DNA of 5,795 nucleotides from Sulfurovum sp. (GTDB lineage: Bacteria; Campylobacterota; Campylobacteria; Campylobacterales; Sulfurovaceae). The translations under genes and the position numbers were made by a program. Every line of letters begins with the position of its first letter. Positions within the stretch are counted from its first letter, which is position 1. The notes beneath the pieces were generated by a model. It was not told the DNA's origin, ran no database searches, and was given only the letters and a program-made list of their open reading frames with translations. Positions 1 to 4,514 of the stretch are shown here, piece after piece. The stretch is taken from NCBI GenBank assembly GCA_027083995.1, contig JALWME010000061.1, positions 1 through 5,795 of the forward strand. The letters run 5' to 3'.

Positions 1-620
1 CAAGCACCGTTTTACTCTTCGTTGCAAAAGTCACATTCATAGCAGCCATCATTACCTATGTAATTATAGTATGGCTAATAGGTGACAGTATCAACAACTT
101 TATCATCTCATATCTTTCATGGTTACCATGGGAATGGCTACAAAACACAGGTGTAAAAGTAGCATCTATGGCTATCTCCTACATGATATTCATCATTACG
201 ATTTCTATCGTCACATCATTCATGATAGAGCCATTACTCATAAAACTAGCCAAAAAACACTACCCCACTGCCCAAGTAGTAGGCACACCAAATGTCATCA
301 CTTCACTCACATTAAGCATAAAATCTGCGATGATTATGTTCATTATATTTATGTTTACTTTCCCTGTGATGTTTGTTCCCCTTGTGGGAGCTGTATATAT
401 GTTATGGCTTTGGTCTGTCTTACTTAAGAAACCGACGATATATGATGTGAGTTCATTGTTTATATCTGACACAAAAGTGTTAAAATCTAAAACAAAAAAG
501 TCCACCCTGCTTGCCATGATAGCAGCAGGGTTTAATTATGTCCCAGTTATCAATATTTTTGCACCTGTCTTTGCACAAATACTTTTTTTGCATCACATCC
601 TCGGTCAAGAAAAAGTTTAA
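1..620 (+). CDS. EI24/CysZ-like integral membrane protein, 5' end missing
   Basis: The reading frame is open from base 3 and enters from outside the window, so the first in-window ATG (168) is internal; 205 residues are visible and the stop is TAA at 618-620. The protein is strongly hydrophobic: likely membrane segments lie at visible residues about 3-27, 53-80, 108-141 and 168-198, split by a basic stretch (KLAKKHYP, 81-88) and a polar loop (about 142-167). The late motif NYVPVINIFAPVF (178-190) resembles the Asn-Pro-rich final segment of the EI24 domain family, which includes the sulfate permease CysZ. Family members are about 250 residues, so perhaps 40-50 are missing. It faces the exonuclease gene tail to tail and overlaps it by 4 bp. 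Membrane location is well supported; EI24 membership is likely. Sulfate transport is only a family possibility, and no sulfur-assimilation gene lies nearby. Confidence 0.72.
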   Translation, partial: STVLLFVAKVTFIAAIITYVIIVWLIGDSINNFIISYLSWLPWEWLQNTGVKVASMAISYMIFIITISIVTSFMIEPLLIKLAKKHYPTAQVVGTPNVITSLTLSIKSAMIMFIIFMFTFPVMFVPLVGAVYMLWLWSVLLKKPTIYDVSSLFISDTKVLKSKTKKSTLLAMIAAGFNYVPVINIFAPVFAQILFLHHILGQEKV

Positions 621-1405
621 TCCTCTTCTTTTTTGAATCGTCTCTCTTTTTTTGAAGAGGTAGAAAAACGCAACAACTCATCGGCTGTAGATACATACTC
701 AGGTAAAGCAAGTACCGATTTTTCCATCACTTTGGCTGCACATAGGGCATCTGAAAATGCTCTATGGTGTGTGGCAGTTTCTATCTCAAGATAGTCTATA
801 AGATATGCCAATCCATAACGTTCACTTTCAAATGTACGTTTTGCCAAGTCAATCGTACAAAGTTTTGGATTTCCTATGTTTCCTAAACCAAAACGCTCAA
901 AAGAGGCATTTAGAAAAGAGTAGTCAAAGTTTGCATTGTGTGCCACAAAAACAGCATCTTGCATAAAATGTCTCAAGCCTGTGAGTGCCTCTTTTCTTGT
1001 AGGTGCATCTATAAGGTCTTCTGGTTCTATACCTGTAATCTTGGTAATATACTCTGGTAAAAATGCACACTCTACAAAGGTTTCATAGCGGTCTGTGATT
1101 TGACCATTTTGCAGCATCACTGCTCCTATCTCAATCACTTGAGACGTACCTGGTTTTGCACCATTTGTCTCTATGTCTATCACACAATATTTCTGCTCTG
1201 CATGGTGGGTAAAATAGGTATCTAGCTTATAATAATTCTGTTCCTGGGAGATAGGGTATCCAGATGCCTGCAGCAGTAAAAATATTGTATCACTCTCTTC
1301 CAGTAAAGTAGTATGTTTATTGGCTACATAGGCATATTGTTCTGCACTCAGCCTGCCATTGTTTTTGCGAAAGGCGGTGGTAAGTGCTTCAAAGACTTTT
1401 TGCAT
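617..1405 (-). CDS. dnaQ: DEDDh 3'-5' exonuclease, DnaQ/epsilon-like
   Basis: This 262-residue protein has all three exonuclease motifs of the DnaQ (RNase T/epsilon) family. Exo I is VIDIETNG with metal-binding D77 and E79; Exo II is HNANFD with D161; Exo III is HRAFSDA with H214 and D219, the His marking the DEDDh type. It should remove nucleotides from DNA 3' ends with two metal ions, as a polymerase III proofreading subunit or a stand-alone exonuclease. About 70 residues precede Exo I, an extension that E. coli epsilon lacks, and the C-terminus is a charged tail (KKERRFKKEED). The start lies inside the end of trpF (17-bp overlap); an in-frame TAG two codons upstream excludes an earlier start, and no good Shine-Dalgarno is visible, so translational coupling to trpF is likely. 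From memory, dnaQ sits next to rpe in Campylobacter and Helicobacter. The exonuclease call is firm; the replicative role is inferred. Confidence 0.88.
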   Translation of the reverse strand: MQKVFEALTTAFRKNNGRLSAEQYAYVANKHTTLLEESDTIFLLLQASGYPISQEQNYYKLDTYFTHHAEQKYCVIDIETNGAKPGTSQVIEIGAVMLQNGQITDRYETFVECAFLPEYITKITGIEPEDLIDAPTRKEALTGLRHFMQDAVFVAHNANFDYSFLNASFERFGLGNIGNPKLCTIDLAKRTFESERYGLAYLIDYLEIETATHHRAFSDALCAAKVMEKSVLALPEYVSTADELLRFSTSSKKERRFKKEED

Positions 1406-2000
1406 TGGCTATAAATGTCTTCACTTTCACAAGGTCTTTTTTCCCTTTGTCTGACTCAACACCTGAACTGACATCCACACCATAAAAACCAAACTTTTTT
1501 ACTTCGGCTACATTCTGGGCAGTAAGTCCCCCCGCTAAGATGATTTTAGAACAATCCACACCCTCAAAAAGTGCCAAATCGAGTCGCTTTCCCTCGCCAC
1601 CATAACTCTCCACATAGGCATCTACCAAACGGTATGTCGAGTCATACTTTGTCACATCTTCTTTCGTTTTGGCACGTACTACTCTAAGGAATGGGACTTC
1701 CAACGCTTCAAAAAAACTATCATCGGCATCAAAGTGTATCTGAGCAAGTGTGATACCCACATCTCTACATATCTGATTGACATCCTTCGCAGATACATGG
1801 ACAAAAAGACCTACTTTTTCGACAAAAGGAGGAAGTTTTGTGATGATTTCTTTTGCATGTGTAGGCACTATATAGCGTGGGGATTTTTCATAAAAAACAA
1901 AGCCCAAAGCATCTGCACCACACTGCGTAGCATGCAAGGCATCCTCAAAGCTGGTGATACCACAAATCTTCACTTTTACATTTTGCTCTTTATTTTCCAT
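1389..2000 (-). CDS. trpF: Phosphoribosylanthranilate isomerase (TrpF)
   Basis: TrpF catalyses the Amadori rearrangement of N-(5-phosphoribosyl)anthranilate to the carboxyphenylamino-deoxyribulose phosphate, the third step of tryptophan synthesis, in the cytoplasm. The 203-residue protein is full length for a single-domain TIM barrel. KICGIT (11-16) carries the catalytic base C13. LVDAYVESYGGEGK (125-138) carries the likely general acid D127 and a phosphate-loop Gly pair. LAGGL (155-159) and DVSSGVE (176-182) are the other phosphate-binding and signature strands. It begins 16 bp after the rpe stop and overlaps the exonuclease gene by 17 bp, so it is the middle gene of a three-gene operon. No strong Shine-Dalgarno precedes the ATG; the space holds tandem TTAGAAA-type heptamers, so initiation may depend on coupling to rpe. 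No other trp gene is in the window, so trpF is separate from any trp cluster here. Confidence 0.96.
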   Translation of the reverse strand: MENKEQNVKVKICGITSFEDALHATQCGADALGFVFYEKSPRYIVPTHAKEIITKLPPFVEKVGLFVHVSAKDVNQICRDVGITLAQIHFDADDSFFEALEVPFLRVVRAKTKEDVTKYDSTYRLVDAYVESYGGEGKRLDLALFEGVDCSKIILAGGLTAQNVAEVKKFGFYGVDVSSGVESDKGKKDLVKVKTFIANAKSL

Positions 2001-2021
2001 TTCTAATTTCTAATTTCTAAT
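2001..2021. repeat. Three perfect tandem copies of heptamer TTCTAAT
   Basis: Copies lie at 2001-2007, 2008-2014 and 2015-2021 with no mismatch, filling the rpe-trpF gap and including the rpe stop codon. On the coding (minus) strand each unit contains TAG. Because 7 is not a multiple of 3, the three TAGs fall in three different frames, so translation running out of rpe in any frame ends just before trpF. Change in copy number would change the rpe-trpF spacing in 7-bp steps. Confidence 0.9.
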
Positions 2022-2661
2022 TTTTTAAAGAAGCAATCGCTTCTTTAATGCTTACAGGGTGCTGATAGACAAATGAACCTGCTACTACCACATCTACCCC
2101 TGCATCTTCAAGTGCTTTGATATTTGCATCATTAACTCCACCGTCTACTTCTATGAGACAATTGGGGTTTCGTTTTTCTATGAGTGCCTTGAGGCGTTTG
2201 GCACGTTCCAGTACTGACGAAATGAACTTTTGTCCTCCAAAACCAGGATTGACTGACATCAGCAACACCATATCAACATCTTCAAGTAAAAACTCTATGG
2301 CTTCAGGTGGTGTATGCGGGTTGAGTGTAATCGCTGGGCGAATGCCCAGTGAACGTATATGTTGTATCAGCCTGTGTGGATGCTTCTCCTCTTCTATATG
2401 AAAAGAGAGAAACTCTGGCTTTAAGGGTGCAAACAGGTCTACAAAAAATGTGTTATTTTCTACCATTAAATGTATATCCAGAGGTTTAGTAGCAGCCTCA
2501 GCCACAGCTTCTACTACCACAGGACCTATGGTAAGGTTAGGTACAAAATGCCCATCCATAACATCAACATGCACAAAATCACACCCACCCTCACAAATGG
2601 CTTTAACATCACGTGCCAAATTCCCAAAATCAGCAGATAAAATACTTGGAGCTACTAACAT
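2017..2661 (-). CDS. rpe: Ribulose-phosphate 3-epimerase (Rpe)
   Basis: Rpe interconverts D-ribulose 5-phosphate and D-xylulose 5-phosphate in the pentose phosphate pathway, or in the Calvin cycle where present. The 214-residue protein, counted from the chosen start, opens with the family hallmark LVAPSILSADF. HVDVMDGHFVPN supplies metal ligands H31 and D33, DIHLMVE supplies H64, and EVDGG supplies D173; D33 and D173 are the expected acid-base pair. SVNPGFGGQKF (136-146) is the mobile active-site loop. The frame could extend to 2724, but that adds a poor N-terminus and runs over the promoter. Of the paired ATGs at 2664 and 2661, the second sits 5 nt after AGGA and gives the usual MLVAPSI start. 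It is the first gene of the rpe-trpF-exonuclease operon and diverges from rpmB. Its last codons form a strong 10-bp hairpin. Confidence 0.96.
   Translation of the reverse strand: MLVAPSILSADFGNLARDVKAICEGGCDFVHVDVMDGHFVPNLTIGPVVVEAVAEAATKPLDIHLMVENNTFFVDLFAPLKPEFLSFHIEEEKHPHRLIQHIRSLGIRPAITLNPHTPPEAIEFLLEDVDMVLLMSVNPGFGGQKFISSVLERAKRLKALIEKRNPNCLIEVDGGVNDANIKALEDAGVDVVVAGSFVYQHPVSIKEAIASLKN
2025..2048 (-). other. 10-bp perfect hairpin at the 3' end of rpe
   Basis: TTAAAGAAGC at 2025-2034 and GCTTCTTTAA at 2039-2048 are exact reverse complements around a 4-nt loop. The hairpin lies in the last codons of rpe (KEAIASLK) and ends 5 bp before the stop. In the operon's direction it is followed by A-rich rather than T-rich sequence, so it does not look like an intrinsic terminator. 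It could stabilise or punctuate the message between rpe and trpF, or affect trpF translation. Confidence 0.6.
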
Positions 2662-2666
2662 CATTT

Positions 2667-2670
2667 TCCT
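2667..2670 (-). promoter_or_regulatory. rpe ribosome binding site deciding the start
   Basis: AGGA on the minus strand lies 5 nt before the ATG at 2661 and only 2 nt before the ATG at 2664. The spacing favours 2661, which also matches the conserved N-terminus of the family. Confidence 0.65.
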
Positions 2671-2694
2671 AGGTTTTAAAATATATTTTGAATA

Positions 2695-2703
2695 ATTATA
2701 ACA
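2695..2703 (-). promoter_or_regulatory. rpe operon promoter, extended -10 (TGTTATAAT)
   Basis: The minus strand reads TG-T-TATAAT, a perfect extended -10 element, 33 bp before the chosen rpe start. No clear TTGACA is present at the -35 distance, which fits Campylobacterota sigma-70 promoters that rely on the extended -10 element. Transcription would start near 2688, giving a leader of about 27 nt. Confidence 0.65.
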
Positions 2704-2719
2704 CACCACACCTATAAAA

Positions 2720-2837
2720 GACACGTAGTGTCATCCATTAATCACGCAACGCGTGCCATGTTGTGGTGAACGCCCTTGAAAGTGAAGCGATTGTCCTCGT
2801 TCCTGCGGGATTACATCGAGAACCACAACGATTTTTT
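2720..2837. other. Structured G+C-rich island: candidate small RNA or repeat element
   Basis: Two small perfect hairpins, GACAC-GTA-GTGTC (2720-2732) and CACGC-AAC-GCGTG (2743-2755), are followed by a longer fold. GTTGTGGT (2760-2767) pairs exactly with ACCACAAC (2822-2829), enclosing a CTCG/CGAG stem (2796-2799 with 2817-2820). On the plus strand the closing stem is followed by T6 (2832-2837), and a possible promoter (TTGAAT at 2688, TATAAA at 2713) precedes it, so a transcript of about 110 nt is conceivable. On the minus strand the hairpin at 2720-2732 is followed by TTTT. I do not recognise 6S, SRP, tmRNA or tRNA features. Strand and function are open; it may instead be a dispersed intergenic repeat. 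Confidence 0.3.
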
Positions 2838-2838
2838 G

Positions 2839-2863
2839 CTTCGTTTTTTCTAAAAAAATGAAG
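2839..2863. other. 11-bp A/T-rich hairpin
   Basis: CTTCGTTTTTT (2839-2849) pairs with AAAAAATGAAG (2853-2863), with one G-T wobble and a 3-nt loop. It directly follows the structured island. On either strand it has long T or A runs within the stem, and it could be a weak terminator or the end of a small mobile or repeated element. Confidence 0.4.
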
Positions 2864-2950
2864 AGAGAAACATCACCTCAATATTGAATAAGAGGAAATT
2901 TCCATAAAACACAACATAAAAACTTAAGCAAATTTTATGCAACTTTTGTC

Positions 2951-2956
2951 TATAAT
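2951..2956 (+). promoter_or_regulatory. rpmB promoter -10 (TATAAT)
   Basis: A perfect TATAAT stands 52 bp before the rpmB start, preceded by a T-rich stretch (TTTTGTC). No convincing TTGACA is found at 16-18 bp upstream, as is usual for Campylobacterota. Transcription would begin near 2963, giving a leader of about 45 nt. Confidence 0.6.
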
Positions 2957-3008
2957 CCCACAAAATATTCGCCATTTTAAACAATGGCTATACACACAAG
3001 GAAATATT

Positions 3009-3218
3009 ATGGCAAGAAGATGTGCAATCACTGGCAAAGGGCCACTTACAGGAAACAACGTTTCTCACGCAAACAACAAAACAAAAAGAAGACAACTTCC
3101 AAACCTAAGATCTGTGAAAATTACACTTGAAGATGGAACAACAAAAAGAGTAAAAGTAGCAGCATCAACGCTAAGAACTATGAAAAAGAAAGCAGCACGT
3201 GCTGCTTCAGCTGAGTAA
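3009..3218 (+). CDS. rpmB: 50S ribosomal protein L28
   Basis: L28 is a small rRNA-binding protein of the large ribosomal subunit. The 69-residue product is within the usual family length. It shows the family pattern: [12 protein letters not shown], then [13 protein letters not shown] (15-27) and PNLRSV (31-36), with a basic, alanine- and lysine-rich C-terminus. The frame could be read from 2937, but those 24 extra residues are unlike L28 and lie across the promoter. The ATG at 3009 has AAGGA six nt upstream and gives the canonical MARRC start. A single early Cys (C5) is present, without the four-Cys zinc site of some L28 proteins. It diverges from rpe and is followed 35 bp later by a potassium channel gene, an order I recall from H. 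pylori as well. Confidence 0.97.
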   Translation: MARRCAITGKGPLTGNNVSHANNKTKRRQLPNLRSVKITLEDGTTKRVKVAASTLRTMKKKAARAASAE

Positions 3219-3229
3219 TATTTTAAGAT

Positions 3230-3251
3230 TAAGAGAGGATATACTCTCTTA
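3230..3251 (+). other. Hairpin between rpmB and the channel gene holding the only Shine-Dalgarno-like sequence
   Basis: TAAGAGAG (3230-3237) pairs perfectly with CTCTCTTA (3244-3251) around a 6-nt loop, ending 2 nt before the channel ATG at 3254. The only purine-rich ribosome binding sequence, GAGAGGA (3233-3239), is mostly inside the 5' arm and is 14 nt from the ATG, too far for ordinary initiation. No T-tract follows, so it is not a typical terminator. It may limit channel translation relative to L28. Confidence 0.5.
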
Positions 3252-3253
3252 TC

Positions 3254-4384
3254 ATGATGTTTATTCAAAAATTGAAACGTTTTCTCGGTTGGAGAAGCGC
3301 ACCCAAACCCCACATCACACTAAATGACGAATACTACGGACATTTAGCCCCTTTTAGATTTCCACTTATACTCACTGTACTTATTATGCTCATAGGTACA
3401 ATAGGCTATATGGGTATTGAAGGTTATCCGCTCATGGATGCTATTTATCAGACTGGTATTACTTTTACTACCGTAGGATTTGGAGAACAGCGTCCACTCT
3501 CTGATATGGGTCGTATCTTTACCATTACACTGATTATCTTCGGATTTGTTGTTTTTTCCATAGCCATTGGTATTATTGCGGAAGTGGTCAAAAAAGGTGA
3601 ATTTCAAAAAACTGTCAAGGAGCGTAAAATGCTTTACGAAATTGCTAGACTTAAACACCACTTTGTGGTCTGTTATCATAATGAGTTTACTATACAGGTG
3701 ACTAAACAACTGCGTGAAAACCACATCCCTTTTGTAGTGGTAGATCCACGTGATGATTTGGAAGAGATTGCCAAAAAGCATCACTATCCCTACTTTGTCT
3801 CTGCTGAACCACACACAGAAGAGGGCATACTGAAGTCTCACTTATCATCAGCGAAAGGTGTCATTACCCTTGCAGACAATGTAGCAGATAACATTGCCAC
3901 CATCGCATCTGCACGGCTGTATGAGCGAGAAATTACACGTGGAAGGAAATACCTCATCATCGCCAATGCCAAAAACCATGAAGATGACCAAAAGTTACTC
4001 AAACTTGGAGCTGACAAAGTAGTCACAGCCACCAAACTCATGGCACAACGCATCAATGCTATGGCAGCACGTCCAGATATGGAGAACCTGCTACAGGAGT
4101 TTCTCTATAAAAAAGACACACCACTGGACATGGAGGAAGCCAAGGTCTCTAAAACTTCATGGCTCGTACTGAAGAAGATAAAAGTAGCACGTTTCAGAGA
4201 TGTAGCCAACGTTACCATCATTGGCATACGCCAAAAAGATGATAAATTCATCCCTATGCCAAAAGGCGATACTATCATCATGCCAGAATCAAAACTTCTA
4301 CTCATAGGCACAGGAGAAGGTATACGTAAAGCCAAAAAAATCATACGTAAAAAAGAGAAACCTGAGGAGCTGAAATTTGTTTAA
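3254..4384 (+). CDS. Two-transmembrane RCK potassium channel protein
   Basis: This 376-residue protein has the plan of MthK- and HpKchA-type channels. A basic N-terminus is followed by TM1 (about 36-56), a pore helix, the selectivity filter TTVGFGE (72-78) and TM2 (about 88-111). A cytoplasmic RCK N-domain (about 136-260) and an RCK C-domain (about 275-358) follow. Four subunits should form a K+-selective pore in the inner membrane, gated by a ring of RCK domains. The filter has Phe in place of the common Tyr and Glu in place of Asp, both known in K+ channels. The first RCK strand reads FVVCYHNEFTIQV and lacks the GxGxxG of NAD-binding RCK proteins; positions matching the MthK calcium site are not acidic (SAEP and ANAK). 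The ligand is therefore unclear. ATG codons at 3254 and 3257 are both possible starts. It probably shares rpmB's transcript. From memory, H. pylori has the same rpmB-channel pairing. Confidence 0.93.
   Translation: MMFIQKLKRFLGWRSAPKPHITLNDEYYGHLAPFRFPLILTVLIMLIGTIGYMGIEGYPLMDAIYQTGITFTTVGFGEQRPLSDMGRIFTITLIIFGFVVFSIAIGIIAEVVKKGEFQKTVKERKMLYEIARLKHHFVVCYHNEFTIQVTKQLRENHIPFVVVDPRDDLEEIAKKHHYPYFVSAEPHTEEGILKSHLSSAKGVITLADNVADNIATIASARLYEREITRGRKYLIIANAKNHEDDQKLLKLGADKVVTATKLMAQRINAMAARPDMENLLQEFLYKKDTPLDMEEAKVSKTSWLVLKKIKVARFRDVANVTIIGIRQKDDKFIPMPKGDTIIMPESKLLLIGTGEGIRKAKKIIRKKEKPEELKFV
4358..4384 (+). repeat. Junction repeat, copy 1 (3' end of the channel gene)
   Basis: This copy encodes the channel's last residues KPEELKFV and its TAA stop. 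It matches 4488-4514 at 25 of 27 bases at a distance of 130 bp; the mismatches are at 4372 (G/A) and 4381 (T/A). Confidence 0.9.
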
Positions 4385-4487
4385 ACATCTAATGCTTGAC
4401 GTAACCAGTTACGTGAGCCAACTGCTGAAATTGACCCAGTGTCAACGTAGCATGAAGGAGCTTTGCTCTGTATGCGTCCTCAATAAA
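4385..4487. other. About 103 bp of hairpin-rich sequence between the repeat copies
   Basis: No recognised gene lies here. Three small hairpins follow each other: ACGTAAC-CA-GTTACGT (4399-4414), TTGAC-CCAGT-GTCAA (4431-4445) and GAGC-TTT-GCTC (4458-4468). The part at 4391-4480 is near 48% G+C, richer than typical spacers here. A 40-codon frame (ATG 4392 to TAA 4512-4514) and a 32-codon minus-strand frame (4479-4381) stay open, but neither has a ribosome binding site that I can see or a recognisable product. No terminal inverted repeats are visible. Confidence 0.4.
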
Positions 4488-4514
4488 AAACCTGAGGAGC
4501 TAAAATTTGTATAA
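4488..4514 (+). repeat. Junction repeat, copy 2 (argJ ribosome binding site and start)
   Basis: This is the second copy of the channel-gene tail, 25 of 27 bases identical to 4358-4384. Both mismatches are synonymous in the channel reading frame (CTG/CTA Leu, GTT/GTA Val), so it still reads KPEELKFV-stop. It contains the GAGGAG and TTG used by argJ. Confidence 0.9.
4494..4499 (+). promoter_or_regulatory. argJ ribosome binding site (GAGGAG) for a TTG start
   Basis: GAGGAG lies 7 nt before TTG at 4507. An in-frame TAA at 4501-4503 excludes any earlier start, and the next in-frame ATG (4582) would remove 25 residues of the N-terminus, so TTG is the best start. Confidence 0.8.

Larger units (their letters stand above)
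2662..3008. other. 347-bp divergent intergenic region between rpe and rpmB
   Basis: No convincing gene lies here. At the left is the rpe promoter and at the right the rpmB promoter. Between them, roughly 2720-2837 is about half G+C, clearly richer than the flanking A/T sequence, and dense in inverted repeats. An A/T-rich hairpin follows at 2839-2863. Short frames stay open on both strands, but none combines a start, a ribosome binding site and a recognisable protein. GGAAATTTCC at 2894-2903 is an isolated 10-bp palindrome. Confidence 0.6.

Noticed and set aside
168..170. ATG 168 as the true start of the first gene
   Set aside because: The same frame is open back to base 3 and encodes another hydrophobic segment, so this Met is internal.
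622..660. CCTCTTC/GAAGAGG inverted repeat as a terminator for the convergent genes
   Set aside because: The 7-bp arms are separated by 25 nt, no suitable T-tract follows, and the repeat comes from the Glu/Lys-rich exonuclease tail.
2662..2724. Longer rpe frame starting at 2724
   Set aside because: The extra 21 residues do not match the family's N-terminus, run across the extended -10 promoter, and lack the well-spaced AGGA found before 2661.
2720..2837. Known RNA such as SRP RNA, 6S RNA or tRNA
   Set aside because: The conserved SRP apical loop, the 6S long-stem/bubble layout and size, and a tRNA cloverleaf with a T-loop are all missing.
2733..2862. Short open frames on both strands through the G+C-rich island
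   Set aside because: No credible start with a ribosome binding site and no recognisable protein; in a G+C-richer patch such frames are expected by chance.
2937..3008. Longer rpmB frame starting at 2937
   Set aside because: It spans the TATAAT promoter, and the extra residues are unlike L28; ATG 3009 has a good ribosome binding site and the canonical MARRC start.
3344..3841. 165-codon minus-strand frame inside the channel gene
   Set aside because: It is antisense to a clear channel protein, with no family features and no start signals.
4381..4479. 32-codon minus-strand frame in the insert
   Set aside because: It has no ATG, no ribosome binding site and no recognised homologue; it merely ends at the repeat boundary.
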